Origin: Nannocystis pusilla | Lineage (GTDB): Bacteria; Myxococcota_A; Polyangia; Nannocystales; Nannocystaceae | Assembly: GCF_020073745.1 (NCBI RefSeq) | Contig: NZ_JAIRAU010000052.1 | Coordinates: 124,001-188,000, forward strand | Length of the DNA: 64,000 nucleotides | Reading direction: 5' to 3' | Shown here: positions 6,564-14,400 of the stretch, piece by piece | Position numbering within the stretch: position 1 is the first letter of the stretch | Layout: each line of letters opens with the position of its first letter | The notes under the pieces: generated by a model | The model's input: only the letters and a program-made list of their open reading frames with translations | What the model was told of the DNA's origin: nothing | The model's database searches: none | Position numbers and translations under genes: made by a program

Positions 6564-9452
6564 TCATCGCGGGCCGCCGGCCAGCAGCGGCCAGCGCTCG
6601 AGCTCGGCGCGACGGAGGTCGCCGCGGGAGCCGAGCGCGGTGAACGTGGCGTGCGCCTCACGACCCAGCGCGGCCGCCTCGGCGACGGCGTCGAGCGCGG
6701 CGAGGGCCCGCGCCAGCGCCCAGGTCGTCTCGGCCCGCTCGAGCGGATCGGCGGGGCCGCGGCTGCGGATGTGCAGCGCGCGACGCAGCGGCGGGACGGC
6801 CTCCTCGGCGCGGCCGAGCGCCAGCAGGGCCGCGCCCTCGCCGTGCAGCGGATAGGCGAGGAGCTCGTGATCGTCCGGGTGGATGTCGGCGAGCCCGGCC
6901 CGGCTGGCCGAGAAGCGGGCCAGCGCGGCGTCGGCCTGCCCGAGCGCCAACAGGGCCTCGCCCTCGTCGCTCGCGCACATGGCCGCGCCCTCGGCGTCGG
7001 CGGAGCGCTGCCACAGCGCGCAGGCCCGCTGGTAGTCGGTCAGCGCCTCGCCGGCGCGTCCGAGGCGGAACAACAGCGTCCCGCGGGTCGCCAGCGCCGT
7101 GGCGTATTCGCGGTGCCCGGGCACCAGCGCCGCCAACACCGTCACCGCGGCGTCGGCGGCCGCGAGCGCCTCGGCGAACGCGCCCTGCTGCTCGCGCAGC
7201 GCCGCGGTCGCCAGATCGATCTGCGCCGCCCGCTGGCTGCGTTCGCCGTGGGCCTCGAGGTCGATGCTGCGGACCTGCGCGAGCACCTCCTCGGCCCGCG
7301 CGAGCGCGCCGAGATCGATGGCCACCAGCGCGAGGTCGAACAGTGACACCGCCACTTCCGGGTGGCGCGGCCCGAGGTGCTCGGTCTGCAGCGCCGCGGC
7401 CCGCTCGTACAGCTCGAGCGCCGCCGGCTTGTCGCCCTGGGCGTCGAGGGTGTTGGCGAGGTGGATGAAGGTCCTGGCGAGCTTGAGGTGGCGCGGCCCG
7501 AGCACGCGCTCGCGCAGCGCCAGGACCTCGCGCTGGACCGCGAGCGCCGCCTCGAATCGACTCTCGGCGAACAGCGCCAGACCCTCGCCTTCGAGCGCCT
7601 CGGCCCGCAGCGCGCCGCGGTCTCCGCTGCGCTCGGCGGCGGCGCGGGCGAGGCGGTACCAGCCGTGGGCGCGCGCCGGATCGTCGTTGGCGAGCGCGGT
7701 GACGCGGATCAGCAGCGCCCACGCCTGGGCCTTGAGGGCGTCGTGGCCGGCCGCCTCCGCGGCCTCCGCGGCCTCCTCGAGCGTCGCGGCGGCCGCGGGC
7801 CCGTCGTCGAGCGCGGCCTCGCTGCGGCCGCGCTGATACAGCGCCTCGGCGACGACCGGCGGGTACGCGAGCGCGCGCGCGGCGGTCACGGCGGCGGCGG
7901 CGGCGGCCCGTGCGGCGCGATAGTCGCCGGCGACCTCGAGCGCGTGCGCTGCGAGCAGCTGCTCGCGCAGGCGGGCGACGCTCGCGGCCAGCGGCGGCGG
8001 CGGCGGCTCGAAGCCGCGGCGCAGCGCCTCGACGTCCTCGCACAGCGCGAGCGGCTGCAGCTCCGCCACCGCCGTGGTGGCGCGCTGGACCTGCGACGCC
8101 GGCGCGACCGGCTCGCGCGCCCACAATCGTAGGAGTGCGGCGAGCTCGGCCCGCCGGCGATCGAGGCAGGCCATTCGCAGGTTCATCGTCGCGGGTGACT
8201 GCGCGTGGGTCAGCATCGTCTCCTCGCAGGCCGCCCGCCGCATGTCGCGCCATTGTCGCGTGTAATCATCGGTGCTGCGGCGCACCGCGAGCCAGGCGTC
8301 GTCGGCGTAGCCGGTTCCGCTGGCGCGGAACGCCGCGGCGATCCGCTGCTGCTGCGCCGGGCCCCACACGTCGACGAACGCGTCGCCGGATTCGTCGCAG
8401 GCGCCGACGGCGGGCGAGCGCCACAGCGCCACCACGACCACCGCCGCCAGGGCGAGGAGGCCCGCCCGGATCCACTGCCACGGCCGTCGCTCGAGCTGGG
8501 CGAGCAGAGCGTCCATCGACGGCCAGCGCGCCTCCGGGGCCGGCGACAGGCCGCGCAGCAGCACCCGCCGCAACCATCGCGGCACGCGTCGGCCTCGCGG
8601 CGCTTCGTCGACCGCGCCGGCGCACACGGCCTCTTGCAGCCCTTTCATGTCGCCGGTGGCGAACGGGCGCACGCCGTAGAGGCCCTCGTAGAGGCTGGCG
8701 CAGAAGCCGAACTGATCGCTGCGCGCGTCGGCGGGCAGGCCGCGGAATTGTTCCGCGGCCATGTAGCCCGGCGTGCCGACGCAGCGCCGCGTGGTCGTGG
8801 TGAGCGAGTCGTCGCCCTGAGCCGCGGCGGGCGCTTCCAGGGTGGCGTCGGGCAGGGTGGCCTCGCCGGCGTGGACGAGGCCGAAGTCGAGGACGCGGAC
8901 GCGGCCGTCGCTGCCGACCAGCACGTTCGCGGGCTTGAAGTCGCGGTGCACGAGTCCGGCCGCGTGCGCCGCCGCGAGGCCGCGTCCGGCCTGGACGAAG
9001 ATGTCGCGGACCTCTCGCCACCCGCGCGGCCGTTGCGTCAGCCAGTCGGCGAGGGTCGGCCCGTCGACGAACTCCATGGCGATGAACACGCGGTCGTCGA
9101 AGGTGCCGACCTCGTGGACGGCGACGACGTTGGGGTGCGACAGGCGAGCGAGCGCCCGGGCCTCGCGGAGCAGGCGCTCCTGGGCGGACGCGTGCGCGTG
9201 ATCGGAGCGCAGCAGCTTGATGGCGATCTTGCGGTCGAGGCGCTCGTCGTAGGCGGCGTAGACCACTCCGGTGGCGCCGGTGCCTTGCAGGCGTAGGACT
9301 ACGAACCGGTCGATCCGGACCGGCTGGGCGTCGTCGGCGAACAGCTTCGAACGGATCAGCGCCTTGACGACGCGACCCTCGACCCCCGCCAGCATCCGGG
9401 GCGGGGCCCCGAGCGGGTGGTTGGCTGGATCATCGCTGTCGACGGGTGACAT
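6564..9452 (-). CDS. transmembrane serine/threonine protein kinase with TPR sensor region
   Basis: 962 residues from the ATG at 9452 (MSPVDSDD). The kinase domain spans about 48-325 with all key residues: Gly loop GTGATGVV, Lys79 (IAIKLL), HRDFKPAN (Asp171), DFG (189-191) and GTPGYMAAEQ. A membrane segment follows (about 327-344). The C-terminal ~600 residues are helical TPRs of the TPR_10/TPR_12 type (for example VLGPRHLKLARTFIHLANTL and HLGPRHPEVAVSLFDLALVA). This is the standard myxobacterial Pkn-TPR layout, with the kinase inside and the TPR sensor outside. It sits 68 bp downstream of an ECF sigma gene on the same strand; such pairs often regulate one another. An A-tract element shared with the sigma gene lies just upstream (9501-9513). 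Confidence 0.93.
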   Translation of the reverse strand: MSPVDSDDPANHPLGAPPRMLAGVEGRVVKALIRSKLFADDAQPVRIDRFVVLRLQGTGATGVVYAAYDERLDRKIAIKLLRSDHAHASAQERLLREARALARLSHPNVVAVHEVGTFDDRVFIAMEFVDGPTLADWLTQRPRGWREVRDIFVQAGRGLAAAHAAGLVHRDFKPANVLVGSDGRVRVLDFGLVHAGEATLPDATLEAPAAAQGDDSLTTTTRRCVGTPGYMAAEQFRGLPADARSDQFGFCASLYEGLYGVRPFATGDMKGLQEAVCAGAVDEAPRGRRVPRWLRRVLLRGLSPAPEARWPSMDALLAQLERRPWQWIRAGLLALAAVVVVALWRSPAVGACDESGDAFVDVWGPAQQQRIAAAFRASGTGYADDAWLAVRRSTDDYTRQWRDMRRAACEETMLTHAQSPATMNLRMACLDRRRAELAALLRLWAREPVAPASQVQRATTAVAELQPLALCEDVEALRRGFEPPPPPLAASVARLREQLLAAHALEVAGDYRAARAAAAAAVTAARALAYPPVVAEALYQRGRSEAALDDGPAAAATLEEAAEAAEAAGHDALKAQAWALLIRVTALANDDPARAHGWYRLARAAAERSGDRGALRAEALEGEGLALFAESRFEAALAVQREVLALRERVLGPRHLKLARTFIHLANTLDAQGDKPAALELYERAAALQTEHLGPRHPEVAVSLFDLALVAIDLGALARAEEVLAQVRSIDLEAHGERSQRAAQIDLATAALREQQGAFAEALAAADAAVTVLAALVPGHREYATALATRGTLLFRLGRAGEALTDYQRACALWQRSADAEGAAMCASDEGEALLALGQADAALARFSASRAGLADIHPDDHELLAYPLHGEGAALLALGRAEEAVPPLRRALHIRSRGPADPLERAETTWALARALAALDAVAEAAALGREAHATFTALGSRGDLRRAELERWPLLAGGPR

Positions 9453-9500
9453 CGCTCGAGTCTGCTGTCCGGCCGGAGCCGCTCGAGATTGCGGCGGTGA

Positions 9501-9513
9501 CGAATTTTTTCGC
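9501..9513 (-). promoter_or_regulatory. A-tract element upstream of the kinase gene
   Basis: On the minus strand this reads GCGAAAAAATTCG, about 50 nt upstream of the kinase start, in DNA where A-tracts are rare. The same GCGAAAAAA core lies 43 nt upstream of the neighbouring sigma gene, and GCGAAAAAT upstream of the second sigma gene. It could be the -35 region of an ECF promoter; this is inferred. Confidence 0.4.
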
Positions 9514-9520
9514 TGCGCCC

Positions 9521-10138
9521 TCAGGTCGGGCGACCGATGAGGCCGCCGATCCCCCGGGCCCAGGTCTGGAGGTCGCTCAGGGTGCTGCGGATGATGGCCG
9601 CGGAGCTGCCGAGCGCGGCGATGTGCTCGCGCAGCAACAGGCGACCCCGGCGAATGCGCGTCTTCGCGGTGCCGAGCGGGATCCCGACGATCTCGGCCGC
9701 CTCCTCGGCGCTCAGCGACTCCCAGTAATGCAGCTCGAGCAGCACCTGCAGCTCGAGCGGCAGCTGGCGCAGCGCGGTCAGCAGGACCCGTTGCTCGTCG
9801 CGCGCTGCCAGCAGCCCGGACGGGGTCGGGCTGAAGTCCGCCACCGCCATCACGGCCGGCGCGATCGGCTGGCCCTCGCGCCGGCGCTGGTCGTAATACT
9901 TGCACAGCACCTTGTAGGCGATGGCGAACAGGTAGCTGCGGAAGCCGCATTCGCCGCGGAAGCGCTCGCGACCCTCGACGCAGGCCAGGAAGGTGCGCTG
10001 GATCAGGTCGGGGCCCTCGTCCCCGACCTTGTTGAAGAAGAAGCGGGCGACCGACTCGTAGTGGCGCTCGAACAGCTCCTCGCCGGCCACGCGCGCGCCC
10101 GCGCGCCACGCTGCGAACAGCGCATCGTCGCTCTCCAT
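9521..10138 (-). CDS. RNA polymerase ECF sigma factor
   Basis: 205 residues from the ATG at 10138 (MESDDALFAAW). Region 2 is clear (ELFERHYESVARFFFNKVG, then DLIQRTFLACVEGRERF and FRSYLFAIAYKVLCKYY). Region 4 has a helix-turn-helix (LPLELQVLLELHYWESLSAEEAAEIVGIPLG in two parts, ending GTAKTRIRRGR). It should direct RNA polymerase to a small regulon. No anti-sigma gene is adjacent; instead the Ser/Thr kinase-TPR gene follows 68 bp downstream. This suggests control by phosphorylation, as in ECF groups linked to Ser/Thr kinases. The upstream region carries an A-tract element (10171-10188) that may be an autoregulated promoter. Likely targets are itself, the kinase and perhaps the divergent paralogue pair. 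Confidence 0.92.
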   Translation of the reverse strand: MESDDALFAAWRAGARVAGEELFERHYESVARFFFNKVGDEGPDLIQRTFLACVEGRERFRGECGFRSYLFAIAYKVLCKYYDQRRREGQPIAPAVMAVADFSPTPSGLLAARDEQRVLLTALRQLPLELQVLLELHYWESLSAEEAAEIVGIPLGTAKTRIRRGRLLLREHIAALGSSAAIIRSTLSDLQTWARGIGGLIGRPT

Positions 10139-10541
10139 GGCGCGCACGTTAGCGGACTCGAACTCGCGCCGAAATGGTTTTTTTCGCTCACCGCAATCTC
10201 TCGGCGGCCCTGCCGGACTGCCATGTCGAGGCGGGACCGACCCCGGCAATCGGCGCTGCGGGGCGAAGCCCCCACGCATCTCCCGGGCGCGTGGCGGTGA
10301 TTGAACCGCTCGCGCGCCGACGCGCCGCCTCGTCGCGAGGACCGCCGACCGGCGCGCCGCGACGGCCCTGCCGACAATGGCGATACCCGCGAATTCGGGC
10401 TCCTCCGGGCCTTCCAGGGCCCGGCGCGGCGGAACGAGCGCCGAATCCACAGTCCTGAATAACACCGTCCGCCCGCGGCGGACCCATGAATTCCACGCAG
10501 CATTTCCGACCCAACCAATTACCGAAAAAAGAGAGCACGAC
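10139..10541. other. divergent intergenic region between sigma gene and paralogue pair
   Basis: About 400 bp without a credible gene. The left part has the A-tract element facing the sigma gene. The right part (about 10440-10540) is AT-richer than the surroundings and leads to the 397-aa gene through GAAAAAAGAGAG, a likely ribosome binding region. Confidence 0.5.
10171..10188 (-). promoter_or_regulatory. A-tract element upstream of the ECF sigma gene
   Basis: Minus strand GAGCGAAAAAAACCATTTC begins about 50 nt before the sigma ATG. It is preceded by GAGATTGCGG, a ten-base word that recurs in opposite orientation at 9485-9494 by the kinase element. This is a candidate autoregulated promoter or operator. 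Confidence 0.4.
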
Positions 10542-11735
10542 ATGGCCAACTCCGGTTCACCCACGAACTTCGTCGATCTGCAGGCAGCCTTCTACAACGC
10601 CTTCTCGCAGGCCCTGGGCTTCTCGCCCGGCGACCCGTTTCAGGTCGTCCAGCCCTCGCCGCCGCTGGTCGGCGGCGCGCAGGCCGACCAGCTGCTGTGG
10701 AACTACTTCAACGCCATCCCGCCGTACTCGCTGACGCAGAACACCATCCTCTCCGGCGGCAATCAGTTCCTGGCCGACTACCAGGGGGTGATGTCCGCGC
10801 TGCAGGGTGCGCCGAACAACTTCCAGTCGACCATCGGCCCGAGCTGCTACAAGGCGTACAGCGCCGCGATCAAGGCGGGCCAGGTCAAGGCGGGGGATCC
10901 GCTGGCGTTCCGCAACTGGGCGCTCGTCAACTCGCAGTGCTCGGGCGTCGCGGTGTCCGGCGCGTCGGCGCTCGCCGCGGCGATGCTCGACCCGATCTTC
11001 GCCGCGCAGATGCACGCGATGGCCTACAAGCCGGCGGGGAGCCAGAACGTCGACTTCGTGCCCGGCTACGCGACGATGATGCGGCTGCTGGCGGCCGCGC
11101 CGAGCCGCTCGATCCCGCAGATCGGCACGAGCCAGTGGAACTGGGACGTCACGAGCTCGTGGACGTCCGGCAGCGACGACGGCTTCTTCGGGCTGTGGGG
11201 CGGCAGCAGCTCGAGCTCCTCGACCAGCCAGAAGTTCGCGTCGAGCGGCGTGACCCTCAGCGCCAGCTTCGGCAACGTGCTGCAGTTCAGCGCCACCCCG
11301 GGCGATTGGTACAGCTCGGCGGCGCTGGGCCTGGCGTACAATAACCAGTCGGGCCCGCCGTGGGTGCCGGACAGCCCGATCAACTGGCAGAACACGTTCG
11401 GCAGCAACGGCAACATGCAGCGCTTCCTGTCGACGCTCGTCATCGTCCAGGACATGAACGTGACGGTGACCTCGCTGGCCACCTACTCCGAGAGCGAGCA
11501 GCAGACGATCCGCAGCCAGTCGAGCGCCGGGCTGTGGCCGTTCTACACCCAGAGCAGCAGCAGCGGCTCCAACACCGACGTCGGCTTCAACAGCCAGGGC
11601 AACATGACGGTCACGATCACGAGCCAGCCGGGCGTGGCCGTGGTCGTCGGCTGCATCGTCCTGCCCGCGGCCCAGTACCTCGGCCACGAGTCCGAGCGGT
11701 CGCGGCTCCTGTCGGCCGCCCGGGCCAGGCGGTAG
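10542..11735 (+). CDS. hypothetical protein, paralogue A of a tandem pair
   Basis: 397 residues from ATG 10542, preceded by AAAGAGAG. The family is not recognised. No signal peptide or membrane segment was seen. Features shared with the next gene are: an N-terminal helix (LQAAFYNAFSQALG); RNWALVNSQCSGVAVSGAS; a VDFVPGYATM block; a Ser-rich turn; PGDWYSSAALGLAYNNQSG followed by PPW; FGSNGNMQRFLSTLVIV; and a closing SAGLWPFYTQSSSS then PAAQYLG. The alternation suggests a helical N-domain and a beta-rich C-domain. It lies divergently from the ECF sigma/kinase locus and is a plausible target of that sigma factor. Possible roles include a structural, sporulation or toxin-like protein, but none is supported directly. 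Confidence 0.75.
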   Translation: MANSGSPTNFVDLQAAFYNAFSQALGFSPGDPFQVVQPSPPLVGGAQADQLLWNYFNAIPPYSLTQNTILSGGNQFLADYQGVMSALQGAPNNFQSTIGPSCYKAYSAAIKAGQVKAGDPLAFRNWALVNSQCSGVAVSGASALAAAMLDPIFAAQMHAMAYKPAGSQNVDFVPGYATMMRLLAAAPSRSIPQIGTSQWNWDVTSSWTSGSDDGFFGLWGGSSSSSSTSQKFASSGVTLSASFGNVLQFSATPGDWYSSAALGLAYNNQSGPPWVPDSPINWQNTFGSNGNMQRFLSTLVIVQDMNVTVTSLATYSESEQQTIRSQSSAGLWPFYTQSSSSGSNTDVGFNSQGNMTVTITSQPGVAVVVGCIVLPAAQYLGHESERSRLLSAARARR

Positions 11736-11809
11736 CCCCATTCGCCGGGCGCGCGGGGCCGGTCGTCGGCCTCGCGCGCCCGTCGCTCACCACGCAAAGG
11801 CCAGCCATC

Positions 11810-12949
11810 ATGCACGCCGATTCCGCCGCGGGCTCGCCCGCCATGACGGTCCTTCAAAACAAGTTTTACAACGGCCTCACGGCCGCGCTCGCGGCCAGCC
11901 CGACGAGCTTTCAGCTCAGCGTGCCCGCCGCGCCGCTGCCGGCCAGCGACGCCGGGCTGTGGGCCTGTCTGGACGTGCTGCCGCCGAAGTCGCTCACTTT
12001 CAATCGCGCGCAGCCGGCGAGTCCGTACTTCGCCGCGTACGCGGCGGTGGTGGAGCAGCTGGAGTACGCGCCGTCGCTCGTGTCGGTGATCGGGTCCGCG
12101 GCCGACACCGCGTGGCAGGCGTATCTCGCCGGCCTCGACCCGCCGCCGAGCGTTTGCCAGCAGGGCCCGATCTTCCGCACGTGGGCCGAGAAGAACGGCT
12201 ACTCCGGCGTGGCCGTGGCCGGCGCGTCGAACCTCGCCGGTACCTGCCTGTTCGAGGGTCAGCAACAGGCGGTCGCCCGCTACCAGGGTCCGAACGGCCT
12301 GGCCATCGACTTCGTCGGCGGCTACGCCGACCTGCAGGCGACGCTCGCGGCGGCCGGTCCGGCGCAGCTGGCCTTCGACAGTCTCAGGACCAGCAGCGAC
12401 GTCTCCCGCACCTGGGCCGGCGGCCAGCAGCTCGGGCTGCAAGGGCTGTGGACCGGGCTCGGCCCGCTCGATGCCCTGAGCGCCCGCTTCGCCGCCGGGC
12501 GCGTGCAGGTGACGGCCACGCTCACGCACTACGCCGCGTGGCTGGCCACGCCCGGCGGCTGGTACAGCTCGAGCCTGCTCAACGCCGCGTACTCGAGCCA
12601 GTCGACCCCGCCCTGGCCGGTGGGCGCCGATCCGGACTGGACCGACGCGTTCGGCCCGACGGGGAACTTAGTGTGGTTCCTCGGCTCGCTCGCGGTCGGC
12701 GACGGCCTCCACGCGGTGGTGACGTCGACGACGAGCTTCACCCGAACGGAGCAGGCGACCATCCGCGCGCACGCGGCGCAGGGGATGTGGCCGTTCTACG
12801 CGCCCTCGAGCGCCGTCGTGACCAATGCGGTCAGCTTCGACGCGGTCGGCCACCTGACGATCACCACGACCAGCGCCGCGGGCAACCCGTTCGTGCTGGG
12901 CGGGGTGGTGCTGGGGATCGCCCAGTACCTCGGCCAGGCCCCGGGTTGA
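11810..12949 (+). CDS. hypothetical protein, paralogue B of a tandem pair
   Basis: 379 residues from ATG 11810 (MHADSAAGSPAM). It is clearly homologous to the preceding gene across its length: FYNGLTAALAASP, RTWAEKNGYSGVAVAGASNL, IDFVGGYADLQATL, PGGWYSSSLLNAAYSSQS followed by PPW, FGPTGNLVWFLGSLAV, AAQGMWPFYAPSS and GIAQYLGQ. The two genes are 74 bp apart and probably form an operon created by tandem duplication followed by considerable divergence; the Ser-rich turn of paralogue A is lost here. The function is unknown. The conserved Trp/Tyr/Gly motifs (WYSS, WPFY) are likely core residues and could be used to search for distant homologues. A strong hairpin at 13085-13124 lies downstream. Confidence 0.75.
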   Translation: MHADSAAGSPAMTVLQNKFYNGLTAALAASPTSFQLSVPAAPLPASDAGLWACLDVLPPKSLTFNRAQPASPYFAAYAAVVEQLEYAPSLVSVIGSAADTAWQAYLAGLDPPPSVCQQGPIFRTWAEKNGYSGVAVAGASNLAGTCLFEGQQQAVARYQGPNGLAIDFVGGYADLQATLAAAGPAQLAFDSLRTSSDVSRTWAGGQQLGLQGLWTGLGPLDALSARFAAGRVQVTATLTHYAAWLATPGGWYSSSLLNAAYSSQSTPPWPVGADPDWTDAFGPTGNLVWFLGSLAVGDGLHAVVTSTTSFTRTEQATIRAHAAQGMWPFYAPSSAVVTNAVSFDAVGHLTITTTSAAGNPFVLGGVVLGIAQYLGQAPG

Positions 12950-13006
12950 TCGGCGATCGCGGGCCCCGGACGATCCATCCTCCGCACCGCCGGCGGTGTC
13001 GTCATT

Positions 13007-13042
13007 GTCGTCGAGCGCGTCGTCGAGCGCGTCGTCGAGCGG
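13007..13042. repeat. three tandem copies of a 12-bp repeat
   Basis: GTCGTCGAGCGC at 13007, 13019 and 13031 (the last copy ends in G). It is non-coding as far as can be seen; a simple slippage repeat. Confidence 0.7.
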
Positions 13043-13084
13043 CGACGACGTGTGCCCGATCGCCCGCGTTCGCAATTCATGCGA

Positions 13085-13124
13085 CCGTGACGAGGCGTCA
13101 TTCTCCCGGGGCGCCTCGTCACGG
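13085..13124. terminator. strong hairpin, probable terminator of the paralogue pair
   Basis: CCGTGACGAGGCG (13085-13097) and CGCCTCGTCACGG (13112-13124) are perfect 13-bp inverted repeats with a 14-nt loop. There is no T-run, as is common in very GC-rich genomes. It lies 136 bp after the stop of paralogue B. Confidence 0.55.
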
Positions 13125-13341
13125 CGCCCCGCTCGCCGCTTTATCCTGCCGCGTGCGATGATGACAGGCGCGCCTTCGAATTCGGGCTCGCCCGCCGCCG
13201 GGGCGACGACGCCACCGCGCTCCCCCCGGCGTCGTGCGCTCGCGTGCTCCAGGATTCACGATTTGCGACGCGGAACACTTGTGTCCACGACAGGAGACGG
13301 CGCGCATAGTACGGTGGTCCGGCTCGCCCGAGCCGACACGC

Positions 13342-14274
13342 ATGGCAGGAACCACGCTCTTCACCCTCCTCGACGACCTGGCCACGCTCCTCGACGACGT
13401 CGCCGTACTGACGAAGGTCGCGACCAAGAAGACCGCCGGGGTGCTCGGCGACGATCTGGCCCTCAACGCCGAGCAGGTGGCCGGCGTCATCCCCGAACGA
13501 GAATTGCCGGTCGTGTGGGCGGTGGCGAAGGGCTCCACCGTCAACAAGGCGATCCTCGTGCCGCTCGCCCTGGTGATCAGCGCCGTGGCGAGCTGGGCCA
13601 TCACGCCGCTGCTGATGATGGGCGGCGCCTTCCTGTGCTACGAGGGCTGCGAGAAGCTGGCCCACCGCTACCTCGCGCCGGCCGAGGACGCGCGACGCGA
13701 GGCTGCGCTGGTGCGGGCGATCGCCGACCCCGCCGTCGACGTGGTCGCGTTCGAGCGGGCCAAGATCCGCGGGGCCGTGCGCACCGACTTCATCCTGTCG
13801 GCCGAGGTCATCGTGATCTCGCTCGGCGCGGTCGCCTCGGCGGCGTTCGCCACACGCGTGCTGGCGCTCGTGGCGGTCGCCGTGCTCATGACCGTCGGCG
13901 TCTACGGCCTGGTCGCGGGCATCGTCAAGCTGGACGACCTCGGCCTCCATCTCAGCAAGCGGACCGGTGTGGCGCGCCGCTTCGGCGAGCTGATCCTGCG
14001 CGGCGCGCCCTACCTGATGAAGGGCCTGTCGATCGCGGGCACCGTGGCCATGTTCCTGGTCGGCGGCGGCATCCTCGTGCACGGGATCCCCGGCGCCGAG
14101 GCGCTCGGCGAGCGGATCGCCGCCGCCGCTCCGGGCGCGAGCCTCGTCATTCCCAGCCTGTGGAGCGGCCTCGTCGGCCTGCTCGCCGGCGCGCTCCTGC
14201 TCGCCGTCGTCACCGGGGCCCAGCGGCTCGTCCGCGGCTCGCCCGGGGCCGCCGGCGGACCGCCGCCCGCGTGA
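13342..14274 (+). CDS. DUF808 family inner-membrane protein (YedI-like)
   Basis: 310 residues from ATG 13342 (MAGTTLFTLLDDLATLLDDV), close to the ~305 residues of E. coli YedI. The N-terminus is the hallmark of the family (LLDDLATLLDDVAVLTKVATKKTAGVLGDDLA, quoted in parts). It is followed by several hydrophobic segments: about residues 73-100 (PLALVISAVASWAITPLLMM), 150-200, 235-260 and 275-300. Family members are multi-pass inner-membrane proteins of unknown function. The gene stands alone, facing the T6SS adaptor gene tail to tail with two CATG-14 hairpins between them. The upstream start at 13234 is less likely because the conserved N-terminus begins at 13342. Confidence 0.85.
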   Translation: MAGTTLFTLLDDLATLLDDVAVLTKVATKKTAGVLGDDLALNAEQVAGVIPERELPVVWAVAKGSTVNKAILVPLALVISAVASWAITPLLMMGGAFLCYEGCEKLAHRYLAPAEDARREAALVRAIADPAVDVVAFERAKIRGAVRTDFILSAEVIVISLGAVASAAFATRVLALVAVAVLMTVGVYGLVAGIVKLDDLGLHLSKRTGVARRFGELILRGAPYLMKGLSIAGTVAMFLVGGGILVHGIPGAEALGERIAAAAPGASLVIPSLWSGLVGLLAGALLLAVVTGAQRLVRGSPGAAGGPPPA

Positions 14275-14303
14275 GCCGCGAGCTCCGCCGGGCTCGATCG
14301 AAG

Positions 14304-14323
14304 ACCTGTCCTCCAGGACATGC
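14304..14323. repeat. CATG-14 hairpin repeat copy 2
   Basis: CTGTCC, loop TCCA, GGACATG; cores start at 14304 and 14318, 14 bp apart. It lies between convergent gene ends, 30 bp after the DUF808 stop. Confidence 0.75.
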
Positions 14324-14376
14324 AGTGAGCCCGGGTCCTCCTCGACCTGGAGGGCGCGCGCTGCCGATGACGAGTG

Positions 14377-14396
14377 ATATGTCCTTTCGGACATGC
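14377..14396. repeat. CATG-14 hairpin repeat copy 3
   Basis: ATATGTCC, loop TTTC, GGACATGC; cores start at 14377 and 14391. It lies just 3' of the leftward Tsi6-like/DUF4123 gene and could terminate it. Confidence 0.75.
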
Positions 14397-14400
14397 CGCG

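Larger units (their letters stand above)
12950..13341. other. intergenic region with triple 12-bp repeat and hairpin
   Basis: No credible gene in about 390 bp. It holds three tandem copies of GTCGTCGAGCGC (13007-13042) and a strong hairpin (13085-13124), then the leader of the DUF808 gene. Confidence 0.5.
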
